NCBI GenBank assembly: GCA_040752515.1
Contig: JBFMGQ010000001.1
Span: forward strand, 62,001-126,000
DNA length: 64,000 nt
Source: Tenuifilum sp040752515
Lineage (GTDB): Bacteria; Bacteroidota; Bacteroidia; Bacteroidales; Tenuifilaceae
Direction: 5' to 3'
The notes below the pieces were generated by a model, which was given only the letters and a program-made list of their open reading frames with translations, was not told the origin of the DNA and made no database searches. The position numbers and the translations under genes were made by a program. Positions 52,174 to 61,017 of this stretch are shown one piece after another. Each line of letters starts with the position of its first letter. Position 1 is the stretch's first letter.

Positions 52174-52208
52174 GGATAAAGGATAAAGGATAAAGGTTAA
52201 AGGTTAAA
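52174..52208. repeat. Heptanucleotide array after ilvE
   Basis: GGATAAA x3 then GGTTAAA x2, three bases after the ilvE stop. It is followed by GAGCCTGTCCCGCGAAGCGG (hairpin TCCCGC/GCGGGA). This is the third array of the same type in three neighbouring spacers. Confidence 0.85.
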
Positions 52209-52311
52209 GAGCCTGTCCCGCGAAGCGGGAATAAAAGGTAAGGGATAAGTATACAGCTTGATATACTATGAAGTAATAATGGTAAAAAACATTAAAATGT
52301 TTTACAGTAAG

Positions 52312-52350
52312 ACCGGATCAATGGTTCATCGATGAGCCAATCCGGTTTTG
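52312..52350 (+). terminator. Terminator between ilvE and the M16 peptidase
   Basis: ACCGGAT / ATCCGGT outer stem with an inner palindromic stem (TGGTTCAT / ATGAGCCA), followed by TTTTGCTTT. The rest of the 304-base gap shows nothing else. Confidence 0.85.
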
Positions 52351-52474
52351 CTTTAAAGGATAAAAACAAACCTGTCTTTTTTTTAAAATCCAGTGAGTTT
52401 CAAAACTGCTATTTTATATTTTTACAATAAACCAGAACTATTAACTCGCACACTAATGTTAACTATCTAAAACT

Positions 52475-55348
52475 ATGAAATTTTTAAAAAATCTACTTGC
52501 ATTTGCACTTATAGCCTTAGCGGTTCAAGCATTTGCACAAACCAACCAAATCAGGCAGTTTACCCTGCCAAACGGACTAACCGTAATACTGGATGAGCAG
52601 CACGACCAACCCGAAGTATTTGGATTGATTGCTGTTAAAACCGGAGCTAAGAATGACCCTGACGATGCTACTGGTATGGCGCACTACCAGGAACACATGC
52701 TCTTTAAGGGTACCACCAAGTTAGGAACCATCGATTGGGAAAAAGAAAAGCCCCATATCGATAAGATATTCCAGCTATACGACTCGCTGGGCAAAACCAA
52801 AGACCCCCTACAAAGGGCTCAAATACAAAAAGCCATAAACGAGGAGTCGGTTGAGGCAAACAAGTACGCTGTACCCAACGAGATGAATAACCTGTTAAAC
52901 GAAATGGGATCGACCCTGATTAACGCTGGAACCGGCCCCGATCATACCCTTTACTACAACAAATTCCCAGCCAACCAGATTGAACGCTGGATTGACCTAT
53001 ATGCACATCGGTTCATGGAACCGGTATTCCGGGGCTTCCAGGCAGAACTTGAGGTGGTGTACGAGGAGAAAAATCTTTACAACGACCAGTTTCAAACCCG
53101 ATTATTAGAGGAATTCCAGAAGTATTTCTTTAAAAATCACCCTTACGGTCAACAAACAATAATTGGTACTATTGAGGACTTGAAAAACCCTTCGCTCACC
53201 AAGATGTATGAGTTCTTCAAAACTTACTATGTTCCCAACAACATGGCGCTTATCCTATCAGGCGACTTCAACTCAGACGAAATAATACCCATAATTGAAG
53301 AAAAATTTGGCAAATGGCAATCACGTGAACTGCCCGAGCCCCGCAAATGGGACGAACTGCCATTTAATGGCCGTGAATTTCACGAAGCAAACCTTACCCC
53401 AATTAAATTAGCCCTACTGGGCTACCGTACTCCAAGCGCTGCTGACCCTCGCAAACCATTGCTGGATGTAACTATCCGTTTGCTCAACAACAGCTACTCA
53501 ACTGGTTTACTCGACAGGCTCTCCATCGATGGAAAACTCCTTGTAGCACAGGCTTTAATGATGCCCTACTACGATCATGGCGCATTATTTTTCATAGTAG
53601 TTCCCAAAGTTGTAGGTCAAAAACTTGAAGATGCCGAAACGCTGGTGCTGAATGAAATTGAAAAAATCAAAAAAGGTGAATTTGACGACGATTTGCTTGA
53701 ATCGATAAAACTTGAGATATACCGTAATACATGCACACAGCTTGAGAACATTCAGAATAGGGCATTAACCCTAAGTGAAGCATTCACTCAGGGAAAGAGC
53801 ATCGATGAGGTGCTTGCCTACCCTGAAAAGGTGAAGTCGATAACTAAAGCCGATGTGGTGGCTATTGCCAACGAAATTTTTGGGCCAAACTACCTTGCAT
53901 TCTACTCAAAGATGGGATTGCCCAAGAAGGAAAAAATAGCCAAGCCCGATTTCAAACCACTCCTTTCCAATACAAATGCCCGTAGTGCCTATGCACAGCA
54001 CTTCGACTCAATCCCTGTCCGTGAGCCCAACTTCCGTTTTATCGATTTTGATAAAGATTTAAAAAAGATTGAACTTAAAGGAGGGCACACCCTATTGTGT
54101 GTTGAGAATCCCAAAAACAACATTTTCTCGCTAACCATTGAATTCAAGGTAGGCAAATCCACGCTACCACTGATTGGATATGCAGCCCAGGGCATTTCGA
54201 TGGCTGGAGCTGGCGAATACGATGTTAACAGGTTAAAATCGGAGTTTGCCAGGTTAGGTTCGTCGTACAGCATTATGGCAGGCGATAACAAAACCATGAT
54301 TAGCATAAACGGCATTGAGAGCAACCTTGAACCCACATTAAAACTGGTTGGCCTACTCCTGAGCGACCCTAAGCTTGAACAATCAAAAATTAAGACAATA
54401 ATTGCAAACGAAAAGGTATCGCGTAAAATGGAACGCTCCGAGCCCGATAATGTGGCCGATGCACTGGTAGAGTATGGCCTTTACGAACAGGAGTCGGATT
54501 ATCTCAATCGGTTAACCATGAGCCAACTTAAAAAGCTTAAAGCCCAAGAGCTAATTGATGCCTTCAAGCAAGCCACAGGCTATTTAGCTACAATCAACTA
54601 CTGCGGAAACACTGATACCGATAAGGTGTCTGAAGCCATTAGTAATTATTTGCCACTGGCATCGAGCCCTAAGATTGATTCTAAACCACTCGATAAACCA
54701 GCAAAGCAGTATGCCGAAAACACCATTCTTTTTGTCAATAAACCTAAGGCACGCCAAAGCAAAATGTATGTGTTTATCAACGGTGAACCATTCGAAATAA
54801 CCGATGCTGCCCATATCGATGCATTTAACGATTACTTTGGTGGAGGTTTCTCTGGATTGATGCTTCAGGAGATACGTGAATACCGTTCACTGGCGTACGC
54901 TGCTGGTGGCTCGTTCCGCTACCCGCTTGAAAAAGGCAAACCAGCTGACTTTGTGGGCTATGTTGGAACCCAATCGGATAAAACGCTTATTGCCATGGAA
55001 ACCCTCGACACCCTTATCAGGCAAATGCCTGCAAAACCTGAACGTATCGAGATGATTAAAAACCATTTAGAACTATCGGCTCAAACCAACCGACCCAGTT
55101 TCCGCAACATCGCATCAACGGTTGAAACCTGGAAAAGAAGAGGTTTCCACGTTGACCCACTAATCATCAAATTGCCAATATACCGTGCTTTAACCTGGGA
55201 AGATATCGATGGCTTTTACAAAAAACGGATGAAAGATAAGCCAACCGTTTACATGATTGTAGGCGACCAGAAAAATATCGACATGAAGAACCTCGCAAAA
55301 TACGGCAAGGTTACTATAATCAATGAAAAAACTCTTTTCAGCAAGTAA
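52475..55348 (+). CDS. M16-family zinc metallopeptidase, exported
   Basis: A 957-residue two-half pitrilysin-like peptidase. Signal peptide (MKFLKNLLAFALIALAVQAF, then AQT). The active-site inverted zinc motif HxxEH is HYQEH (His70, Glu73, His74), with the following glutamate in EVVYEEKNLYND. The N-half has further M16 marks (YVPNNMALILSGDF). The C-half (about 500-957) is the inactive partner half typical of the clan, without HxxEH. It degrades peptides in the periplasm or at the surface. It is an unlinked gene with a terminator after it. Confidence 0.92.
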   Translation: MKFLKNLLAFALIALAVQAFAQTNQIRQFTLPNGLTVILDEQHDQPEVFGLIAVKTGAKNDPDDATGMAHYQEHMLFKGTTKLGTIDWEKEKPHIDKIFQLYDSLGKTKDPLQRAQIQKAINEESVEANKYAVPNEMNNLLNEMGSTLINAGTGPDHTLYYNKFPANQIERWIDLYAHRFMEPVFRGFQAELEVVYEEKNLYNDQFQTRLLEEFQKYFFKNHPYGQQTIIGTIEDLKNPSLTKMYEFFKTYYVPNNMALILSGDFNSDEIIPIIEEKFGKWQSRELPEPRKWDELPFNGREFHEANLTPIKLALLGYRTPSAADPRKPLLDVTIRLLNNSYSTGLLDRLSIDGKLLVAQALMMPYYDHGALFFIVVPKVVGQKLEDAETLVLNEIEKIKKGEFDDDLLESIKLEIYRNTCTQLENIQNRALTLSEAFTQGKSIDEVLAYPEKVKSITKADVVAIANEIFGPNYLAFYSKMGLPKKEKIAKPDFKPLLSNTNARSAYAQHFDSIPVREPNFRFIDFDKDLKKIELKGGHTLLCVENPKNNIFSLTIEFKVGKSTLPLIGYAAQGISMAGAGEYDVNRLKSEFARLGSSYSIMAGDNKTMISINGIESNLEPTLKLVGLLLSDPKLEQSKIKTIIANEKVSRKMERSEPDNVADALVEYGLYEQESDYLNRLTMSQLKKLKAQELIDAFKQATGYLATINYCGNTDTDKVSEAISNYLPLASSPKIDSKPLDKPAKQYAENTILFVNKPKARQSKMYVFINGEPFEITDAAHIDAFNDYFGGGFSGLMLQEIREYRSLAYAAGGSFRYPLEKGKPADFVGYVGTQSDKTLIAMETLDTLIRQMPAKPERIEMIKNHLELSAQTNRPSFRNIASTVETWKRRGFHVDPLIIKLPIYRALTWEDIDGFYKKRMKDKPTVYMIVGDQKNIDMKNLAKYGKVTIINEKTLFSK

Positions 55349-55368
55349 TTCATTGATTTATATCGATT

Positions 55369-55396
55369 AAAAGGCAGTCAGGGTTGACTGCCTTTT
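55369..55396 (+). terminator. Terminator after the M16 peptidase
   Basis: AAAAGGCAGTCA / TGACTGCCTTTT, 12 perfect pairs, loop GGGT. The T run is short but the stem is very strong. Confidence 0.85.
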
Positions 55397-55436
55397 ACAT
55401 TTTGTTTATCTTTATTGACAAAATTGATATAAGTAT

Positions 55437-57029
55437 ATGAAACGCAGAATAGGTTATATAGCAATAATTGCAGCATTGCTGATATCGTGCCAGCGCAAAG
55501 AGACTTCGGAACTGGACAGAACTGCATACCTGGAGGAAATAACCATAAAGCAACTTCAGGACGGATATCGCGAGAAACGTTTTACCGTGGAACAGGTGGT
55601 AAACGACTACTTAAAGCGTATTGAACTACTCGATAAAAAAGGCCCATGCCTTAACTCGATTATTTCCGTGAATCCCGATGCGCTAAAAATTGCCAAGGAA
55701 CTAGATAAAGAGATAGCCAATGGTAAAATTCGAGGCCCGCTTCACGGAATACCAGTAATACTAAAGGATAATATTGATACCCGCGACTCAATGCCCACAA
55801 CTGCGGGAGCAACTGTACTTAAAAATTCGTATGTTGGACGTGATAGCTGGGTTGCCGCAAAGTTGCGTGAAGCAGGAGCGGTTATAATAGGCAAGTCGAA
55901 CTTGAGCGAGTGGGCTAACTTCAGGGCAAGTCGCTCATCGAGTGGATGGAGCGGGGTTGGCGGTCAAACCCGAAACCCCTATGAGCTGGACAGGAACCCC
56001 TGCGGTTCGAGTTCAGGTTCAGGAGTGGCTGTATCGGCCAACCTATGCGCCTTTGCCATTGGAACCGAAACCGATGGTTCCATTGTATGCCCATCGAATA
56101 ATAATGGAATTGTGGGTTTAAAGCCCACCGTTGGCCTTATCAGCCGTAGCGGAATTGTACCTATATCGTTTACCCAGGATACCCCCGGCCCCATGTGCCG
56201 TTCCGTTTCCGATGTGGCCTACAGCCTTGGAGCAATGGTTGGCCCCGACCCGAACGATTCGAAAACGCTTGACCCCAACGCCAAATTTTATAGCGATTAC
56301 ACACAGTTCCTCAGGCTCGACGGGTTGATGGGCAAACGCATTGGTTTCATAACCAATGCATCGGGTTTCCATCACAAGGTTGACACACTCATGAAAAAAG
56401 CCATCGCCGATATACGGCGAATGGGCGCTGAGGTATTTGAGGTAAACCTCCCAATTGACCCCGCGGTTAATAGTGCCGAGTTTGAAGTTTTGCTCTATGA
56501 ATTCAAGGATGGGCTCAACCGCTACTTTGCTGGTCTAGGCGAAATGGCGCCAATTAAAAGCCTGGAGGAGCTTATTAAATATAACCTAACCGATAGCGTT
56601 GAGTTACGCTACTTTAACCAGCACTTACTTGAACTTGCCCTGAGCAAAGGTGATTTGAATTCGCCAGAATACAAAAAAGCACTTGAAACCATGCAAAACG
56701 GAATAAGGCAGAATGGAATTGACAAAGTAATGGACGAAAATAAACTCGACTTACTTATAATTCCAACAGGTTCGCCAGCGTGGAAAACCGATTTGATTTT
56801 AGGCGATAACTACATTGGAGGAAACTCGTCGTATGCCGCCATGGCAGGTTACCCAAGCATTACCGTCCCAATGGGAAATATTGATGGCTTACCCGTTGGT
56901 ATCTCATTTATTGGTCGGGCCTGGAGTGAACCAGTACTCATTGAGGCTGCATACTCTTACGAACAAGGAACAAAACACAGGATAAAGCCTAAGTTCAAGG
57001 GAATGATGAATGAAGATGGCTCGCATTAA
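55437..57029 (+). CDS. Amidase-signature lipoprotein
   Basis: A 530-residue amidase with a lipoprotein signal (MKRRIGYIAIIAALLISCQR; lipobox LISC). It has the amidase Ser-cisSer-Lys triad: Lys110 in IPVILKDNIDT, cis-Ser in CGSSSGSGVAVS and the nucleophile in IGTETDGSIVCP. It probably hydrolyses a C-N bond (amide or aminoacyl) at the envelope; substrate unknown. The GatA-like family is large, and an unlinked, secreted member is not part of GatCAB. The 88-base gap upstream carries the terminator of the M16 gene. Confidence 0.9.
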   Translation: MKRRIGYIAIIAALLISCQRKETSELDRTAYLEEITIKQLQDGYREKRFTVEQVVNDYLKRIELLDKKGPCLNSIISVNPDALKIAKELDKEIANGKIRGPLHGIPVILKDNIDTRDSMPTTAGATVLKNSYVGRDSWVAAKLREAGAVIIGKSNLSEWANFRASRSSSGWSGVGGQTRNPYELDRNPCGSSSGSGVAVSANLCAFAIGTETDGSIVCPSNNNGIVGLKPTVGLISRSGIVPISFTQDTPGPMCRSVSDVAYSLGAMVGPDPNDSKTLDPNAKFYSDYTQFLRLDGLMGKRIGFITNASGFHHKVDTLMKKAIADIRRMGAEVFEVNLPIDPAVNSAEFEVLLYEFKDGLNRYFAGLGEMAPIKSLEELIKYNLTDSVELRYFNQHLLELALSKGDLNSPEYKKALETMQNGIRQNGIDKVMDENKLDLLIIPTGSPAWKTDLILGDNYIGGNSSYAAMAGYPSITVPMGNIDGLPVGISFIGRAWSEPVLIEAAYSYEQGTKHRIKPKFKGMMNEDGSH

Positions 57030-57193
57030 AGGGACATTGAACAAATGAAAATCTTTGAGGGGTTGGAAATACAGAGGTAAAACCTTACTATTATTTGAAT
57101 ATCGAGCTAAATACCTCAAACATTTTCATTCATCACATCGTTTTTGCAACTCACTTTTTTTACCTACCTATATGATTTTTAAGAAAAATCATG

Positions 57194-57201
57194 TAGGTTT
57201 G
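57194..57201 (+). promoter_or_regulatory. Promoter -7 element of the WG-repeat gene
   Basis: TAGGTTTG matches TAnnTTTG, 55 bases before the ATG at 57256. The rest of the gap 57030-57193 shows no terminator and no gene. Confidence 0.45.
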
Positions 57202-57255
57202 TATGATAGTGCAGCAAGTATTTATTAGTACTATCATAACGATAACATATTGGCT

Positions 57256-58155
57256 ATGCAAAAATATCTACTCGCACTTATTGCCGTTATTGCCATTGGT
57301 GTTGCTTACGGACAACAAGCCGGAGGCAAAAAGAGGCAACCCAAAGGGCCATACCCTAACGACTGGGTTCTTGTGGAAAAAGGTGGCTACTATGGATTTA
57401 TTTCAAGCACAGGCAAGGAGATAATTAAACCGCAATACACCCGAATTCATCCATTTGATGAGTTTCAGCGCGGATGGGCTATGGTTGAAAAGGATGGTTT
57501 TTTTGGCTTTATATCGGCCGAAGGCAAGGAAATTATTAAGCCCCAGTACACCAAAATATATCCCTTTGGTGATTTTAACAGGGGTTGGGCTATGGTTGAA
57601 GTAAACGGTAAGTTTGGCATAATTTCCATTGAAGGACGCGAAGTAATCAAACCAGTTTACACTAAGATTTACCCCTTTGGTGAGTTCTACAAGAACCTAG
57701 CAATGGTTGAAAAAGATGGACTAATTGGTTTTATTTCGCTCGATGGCAAGGAAGTTCTTAAGCCCCAATACCAAAAAGTACACCCCTTTGGTGAGTATCA
57801 AAAGGATTGGGCGTTAGTTGAAAAGGATGGATTTTTAGGATTTATCAATGGCGAAGGCCACGAGGTGGTTAAACCACAGTATTCCAAAATTAACCAGTTT
57901 AACGAATACCTGAAAGGCTGGGCACTGGTTCAACGTGAAAACTACTTGGGTTTTATTGACTCGGAGGGGAAAGAGATTGTTAAACCCCAATACACCCAAA
58001 TTATGCCTTTTGACCAGGTTCAAAAAGGCTGGGCGCTCGTGGAACGAGATGGCCTTTGGGGTTTTATATCAAGCGAAGGCCGCGAGGTGGTTAAACCAAA
58101 GTATGAGAAGATTACACTTAATGACTCAACTGGCACTCCAAAGCTAAAACCCTAA
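57256..58155 (+). CDS. WG-repeat protein, exported
   Basis: A 299-residue protein with signal peptide (MQKYLLALIAVIAIGVAYG) followed by seven WG (KWG-type) repeats of about 36 residues: for example GWAMVEKDGFFGFISAEGKE, then IIKPQYTKIYPFG. The third repeat has KFGIIS and the fourth NLAMV, slightly degenerate. WG repeats form beta-propeller-like modules; function unknown. A TTG at 57250 also opens the frame; the ATG at 57256 is the normal start. Confidence 0.88.
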   Translation: MQKYLLALIAVIAIGVAYGQQAGGKKRQPKGPYPNDWVLVEKGGYYGFISSTGKEIIKPQYTRIHPFDEFQRGWAMVEKDGFFGFISAEGKEIIKPQYTKIYPFGDFNRGWAMVEVNGKFGIISIEGREVIKPVYTKIYPFGEFYKNLAMVEKDGLIGFISLDGKEVLKPQYQKVHPFGEYQKDWALVEKDGFLGFINGEGHEVVKPQYSKINQFNEYLKGWALVQRENYLGFIDSEGKEIVKPQYTQIMPFDQVQKGWALVERDGLWGFISSEGREVVKPKYEKITLNDSTGTPKLKP

Positions 58156-58230
58156 AATCCTTTAAAGTGCGGAATAGCTTTAACCCATTAAAATTTATTT
58201 TGCTAAAAGTTCCATTTTGATTTTATTTGA

Positions 58231-58238
58231 TATATTTG
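58231..58238 (+). promoter_or_regulatory. Promoter -7 element of the methionine operon
   Basis: TATATTTG (TAnnTTTG) lies 38 bases before the riboswitch. The -33 TTTG at the normal spacing is not clear. Confidence 0.5.
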
Positions 58239-58275
58239 CAAACAAATACTACCATTCTTTTTCACTAAAGAAAGG

Positions 58276-58384
58276 TTAGAATTATAGAGAAGAGCGGAGA
58301 GAACAGGCTCAGTGAAGCTCTAGCAACCTGCCCCCCAAGGGCAAGGTGCTAAAACCTGACCCAGATGGGTGATTATAACTCTAA
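58276..58384 (+). promoter_or_regulatory. SAM-I (S-box) riboswitch
   Basis: The conserved SAM-I parts are present in order: AGAGCGGAGAGAACAGGC, GAAGCTCTAGCAACCTG, CAAGGTGCTAAAACCTGAC and GATGGGTGATTATAACTC. P1 is closed by TTAGAATTATA (58276-58286) and TATAACTCTAA (58374-58384), one mismatch. It binds S-adenosylmethionine and should switch off the methionine genes below it when SAM is plentiful. The expression platform is unclear: the 245 bases after it hold several hairpins (GCGCAA/TTGCGC at 58430-58450; AAATCC/GGATTT at 58525-58540) but no T-tract terminator. Confidence 0.93.
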
Positions 58385-58629
58385 ACTTAAGTTTTATGCT
58401 AAACAAACAAATCTTTCAGATTAGTTTATGCGCAACTAAAAACTTTGCGCTCAATAATTCACTGTTTAGCCTTTTCCATTCCCTTGCCATGCGAATGCGC
58501 CCCTGCGCGCAATAGTTAATCCTTAAATCCGTTCGGATTTAGTCTGCATGCCGTTTGCGGCAGGCTAAAAGTTTGCCTTTTAGGCAATTATCAAATCTTA
58601 TGTTTTATCCTATCAAACTTATAAACATC

Positions 58630-59934
58630 ATGAACAACAGCTATCATTTCGACACCCTGCAGGTGCATGCAGGGCAATGGGTCGATACCAATACATACTC
58701 GCGGGCAGTGCCAATATATCAAACCACCTCCTACCTGTTCAGGAATTCCGAACATGGGGCGAATCTATTTGCGCTTAGAGAATTTGGCCATATATACACA
58801 CGCCTAAGTAACCCCACAACCGAAGTGCTTGAGCAACGAATTGCTGCGTTGGAGGGGGGCAAAGCAGCCGTGGTAGTCTCGTCGGGGCATGCAGCACAGT
58901 TCATTGCATTAACCAACATCATGGAAGCAGGCGATAACTTTGTCAGTTCCCCATACCTCTATGGCGGAAGCCATAACCAATTCAAGGTGATGCTAAAACG
59001 CCTGGGTATTGAGGCACGATTAGCCCATAGCACCTCGCCTGAGGATTTTGAAGCTCTGATCGATGACAGGACCAAAGCGGTATATGTTGAAACCATCGGA
59101 AACCCAAGCTTCATTATTCCCGATTTTAAAGCATTAGCCAAGCTCGCAAACCACTACCAAATACCCTTGATTGTAGACAACACCTTTGCGGGAGCAGGAT
59201 ACCTTTGCCGCCCCATTGAGTGGGGTGCCAATGTTGTGGTGGAGTCCATAACCAAATGGGCAGGTGGACATGGAACCAGCATGGGTGGTGCAATTATTGA
59301 TGCCGGAAATTTTAACTGGGGTAATGGAAAATTCCCCCAGTTTACCGAGCCATCGGAAGGTTACCATGGACTGGTTTTCTGGGACGAGTTTGGCGCTGGG
59401 AGCCCACATGGAAATATTGCCTTTGCTGTAAGGGCACGGGTGGAAGGATTGCGTGATTTTGGCCCAGCCATTAGCCCTTTTAATGCATTCCTTATTTTAC
59501 AAGGAATCGAAACCCTATCGCTACGCATGGAAAAGCATTGTAGCAATGCCCTTACCCTTGCCCTATGGCTGAAGAGTCACCCGAAAGTTGAAGCAGTAAA
59601 CTACCCCGGGCTACCCGAAAATCCAAGCCATCAGCTGGCACAACAATACCTTAAAAATGGCTTTGGCGGAGTGCTTTCGTTCACGCTCAAGGGCAACCTG
59701 GAACAAACCCAAAAATTTGTCGACAGCCTGAAACTGGTTAGTCACCTTGCCAATGTTGGCGACGCTAAAACATTGATTATCCAACCTGCCGCCACCACAC
59801 ACCAGCAGCTAAGCGAACAGGAACGATTGGCAGCAGGCGTGCTTCCAAACCTATTAAGGGTTTCGGTTGGTATTGAGCATATTGATGACATTACTGCCGA
59901 TTTTGAGCAAGCTTTTCAGAATACGTTCAACTAA
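58630..59934 (+). CDS. metY: O-acetylhomoserine sulfhydrylase
   Basis: A 434-residue PLP enzyme that makes homocysteine directly from O-acetylhomoserine and sulfide. Family start HFDTLQVHAGQ, then YTRLSNPTTEVLEQRIAALE, VVVSSGHAAQFIALTN, DNTFAGAGYLCRPIEWGA and PLP Lys209 in ESITKWAGGHGTSMGG. Length fits the MetY (O-acetylhomoserine) type. A Met at 58555 would add 25 residues in front of the family start; the ATG at 58630 (MNNSYHFDTLQ) is right. It is the first gene of the SAM-controlled operon metY-metX-hom-metH. Confidence 0.95.
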   Translation: MNNSYHFDTLQVHAGQWVDTNTYSRAVPIYQTTSYLFRNSEHGANLFALREFGHIYTRLSNPTTEVLEQRIAALEGGKAAVVVSSGHAAQFIALTNIMEAGDNFVSSPYLYGGSHNQFKVMLKRLGIEARLAHSTSPEDFEALIDDRTKAVYVETIGNPSFIIPDFKALAKLANHYQIPLIVDNTFAGAGYLCRPIEWGANVVVESITKWAGGHGTSMGGAIIDAGNFNWGNGKFPQFTEPSEGYHGLVFWDEFGAGSPHGNIAFAVRARVEGLRDFGPAISPFNAFLILQGIETLSLRMEKHCSNALTLALWLKSHPKVEAVNYPGLPENPSHQLAQQYLKNGFGGVLSFTLKGNLEQTQKFVDSLKLVSHLANVGDAKTLIIQPAATTHQQLSEQERLAAGVLPNLLRVSVGIEHIDDITADFEQAFQNTFN

Positions 59935-59985
59935 CTCAAAGGATTTTAATACATTGTGGCAAAATTGACATAAACAACTAATGGC

Positions 59986-61005
59986 ATGGAAGTTACGGAA
60001 GGTAATCTATCGATTGGTGATATCAAGCTTGAGTGCGGCGAAGAGCTCAACGATGTAAACATTCATTACCATATTCTTGGCAATATTCACAGGAACCCTA
60101 GTAGGGTTATCTGGATATGCCATGCATTTACTGCAAATAGTAATCCTGGCGAATGGTGGCCGGAAATGGTTGGCCAAGGACGACTTTTTGACCCTGACAA
60201 ATACCCTATTGTATGCGCCAACATCATTGGTTCATGCTATGGTTCAACAGGCCCAACAAGCATTAATCCCAAAACCGGGAAACCCTATCTTCGGGATTTT
60301 CCGCTGATTACCTTTCGCGATGTAGTTGCTGCTCATCAGATACTAAAAGAATACCTTGGTATAGAAAAGGTTTGGATACTGATTGGTGGGTCTATTGGCG
60401 GATTTCAAGCCATGGAATGGGAATGCGGCTATCCCGGAACAACTGAGAACCTTGTTCTGATTGCAACATCGACCGAGGCATCGCCATGGGTAAGAGCCTT
60501 TAGCCAATCGCAGCGCTTGGCAATTCTTGCCGACCAAACCTTTGACGGAATTACCCCCAACGGCGGTAAGGCTGGGCTTAAAGCAGCGCGAAGCATTGCG
60601 CTGCTTAGCTATCGGGGGCGCAGCAGTTACAATCTCACACAACAGGACACCGACCCCAACCAGCTTTCGACCTTTAAGGCTTGCACCTATCAGGACTACC
60701 AGGGCGATAAATTGGTAAAGCGATTTAATGCCTACTCGTATTACACGTTAAGCCTGATGCTCGATAGCCATAACCTAGGAAGAGGCAGGGTGAACTCTGC
60801 GTCGGCACTGGGCTCTATAAAAGCCCGAACGCTGGTTATTGGTATCGACAGCGATATACTCTTTCCGGTGGAGGAGCAACAATTCATTGCTAACCATATC
60901 CCTAATGCGGTTTACCGCGAAATCCACTCACAATTCTGCCACGATGGATTTCTGATTGAATATCAGCAATTAACTTCAATTATTAAGGAATTCGTCAAAC
61001 TTTAA
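59986..61005 (+). CDS. metX: Homoserine O-acetyltransferase
   Basis: A 339-residue alpha/beta-hydrolase-fold enzyme. Motifs: NIIGSCYGSTGPTSINP, nucleophile Ser136 in GGSIGGFQAMEW, Asp290 in GIDSDILFP and His319 in CHDGFLIEY, a complete catalytic triad. It acetylates homoserine with acetyl-CoA, giving the substrate of metY just upstream. It lies 51 bases after metY and 12 bases before hom, all in one operon. Confidence 0.94.
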   Translation: MEVTEGNLSIGDIKLECGEELNDVNIHYHILGNIHRNPSRVIWICHAFTANSNPGEWWPEMVGQGRLFDPDKYPIVCANIIGSCYGSTGPTSINPKTGKPYLRDFPLITFRDVVAAHQILKEYLGIEKVWILIGGSIGGFQAMEWECGYPGTTENLVLIATSTEASPWVRAFSQSQRLAILADQTFDGITPNGGKAGLKAARSIALLSYRGRSSYNLTQQDTDPNQLSTFKACTYQDYQGDKLVKRFNAYSYYTLSLMLDSHNLGRGRVNSASALGSIKARTLVIGIDSDILFPVEEQQFIANHIPNAVYREIHSQFCHDGFLIEYQQLTSIIKEFVKL

Positions 61006-61017
61006 AAGTCAACAAAA

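Noticed and set aside
58500..58600. Second riboswitch or intrinsic terminator in the metY leader
   Set aside because: Several short hairpins (AAATCC/GGATTT; GCCG/CGGC) exist but none is followed by a T tract or matches a known riboswitch core.
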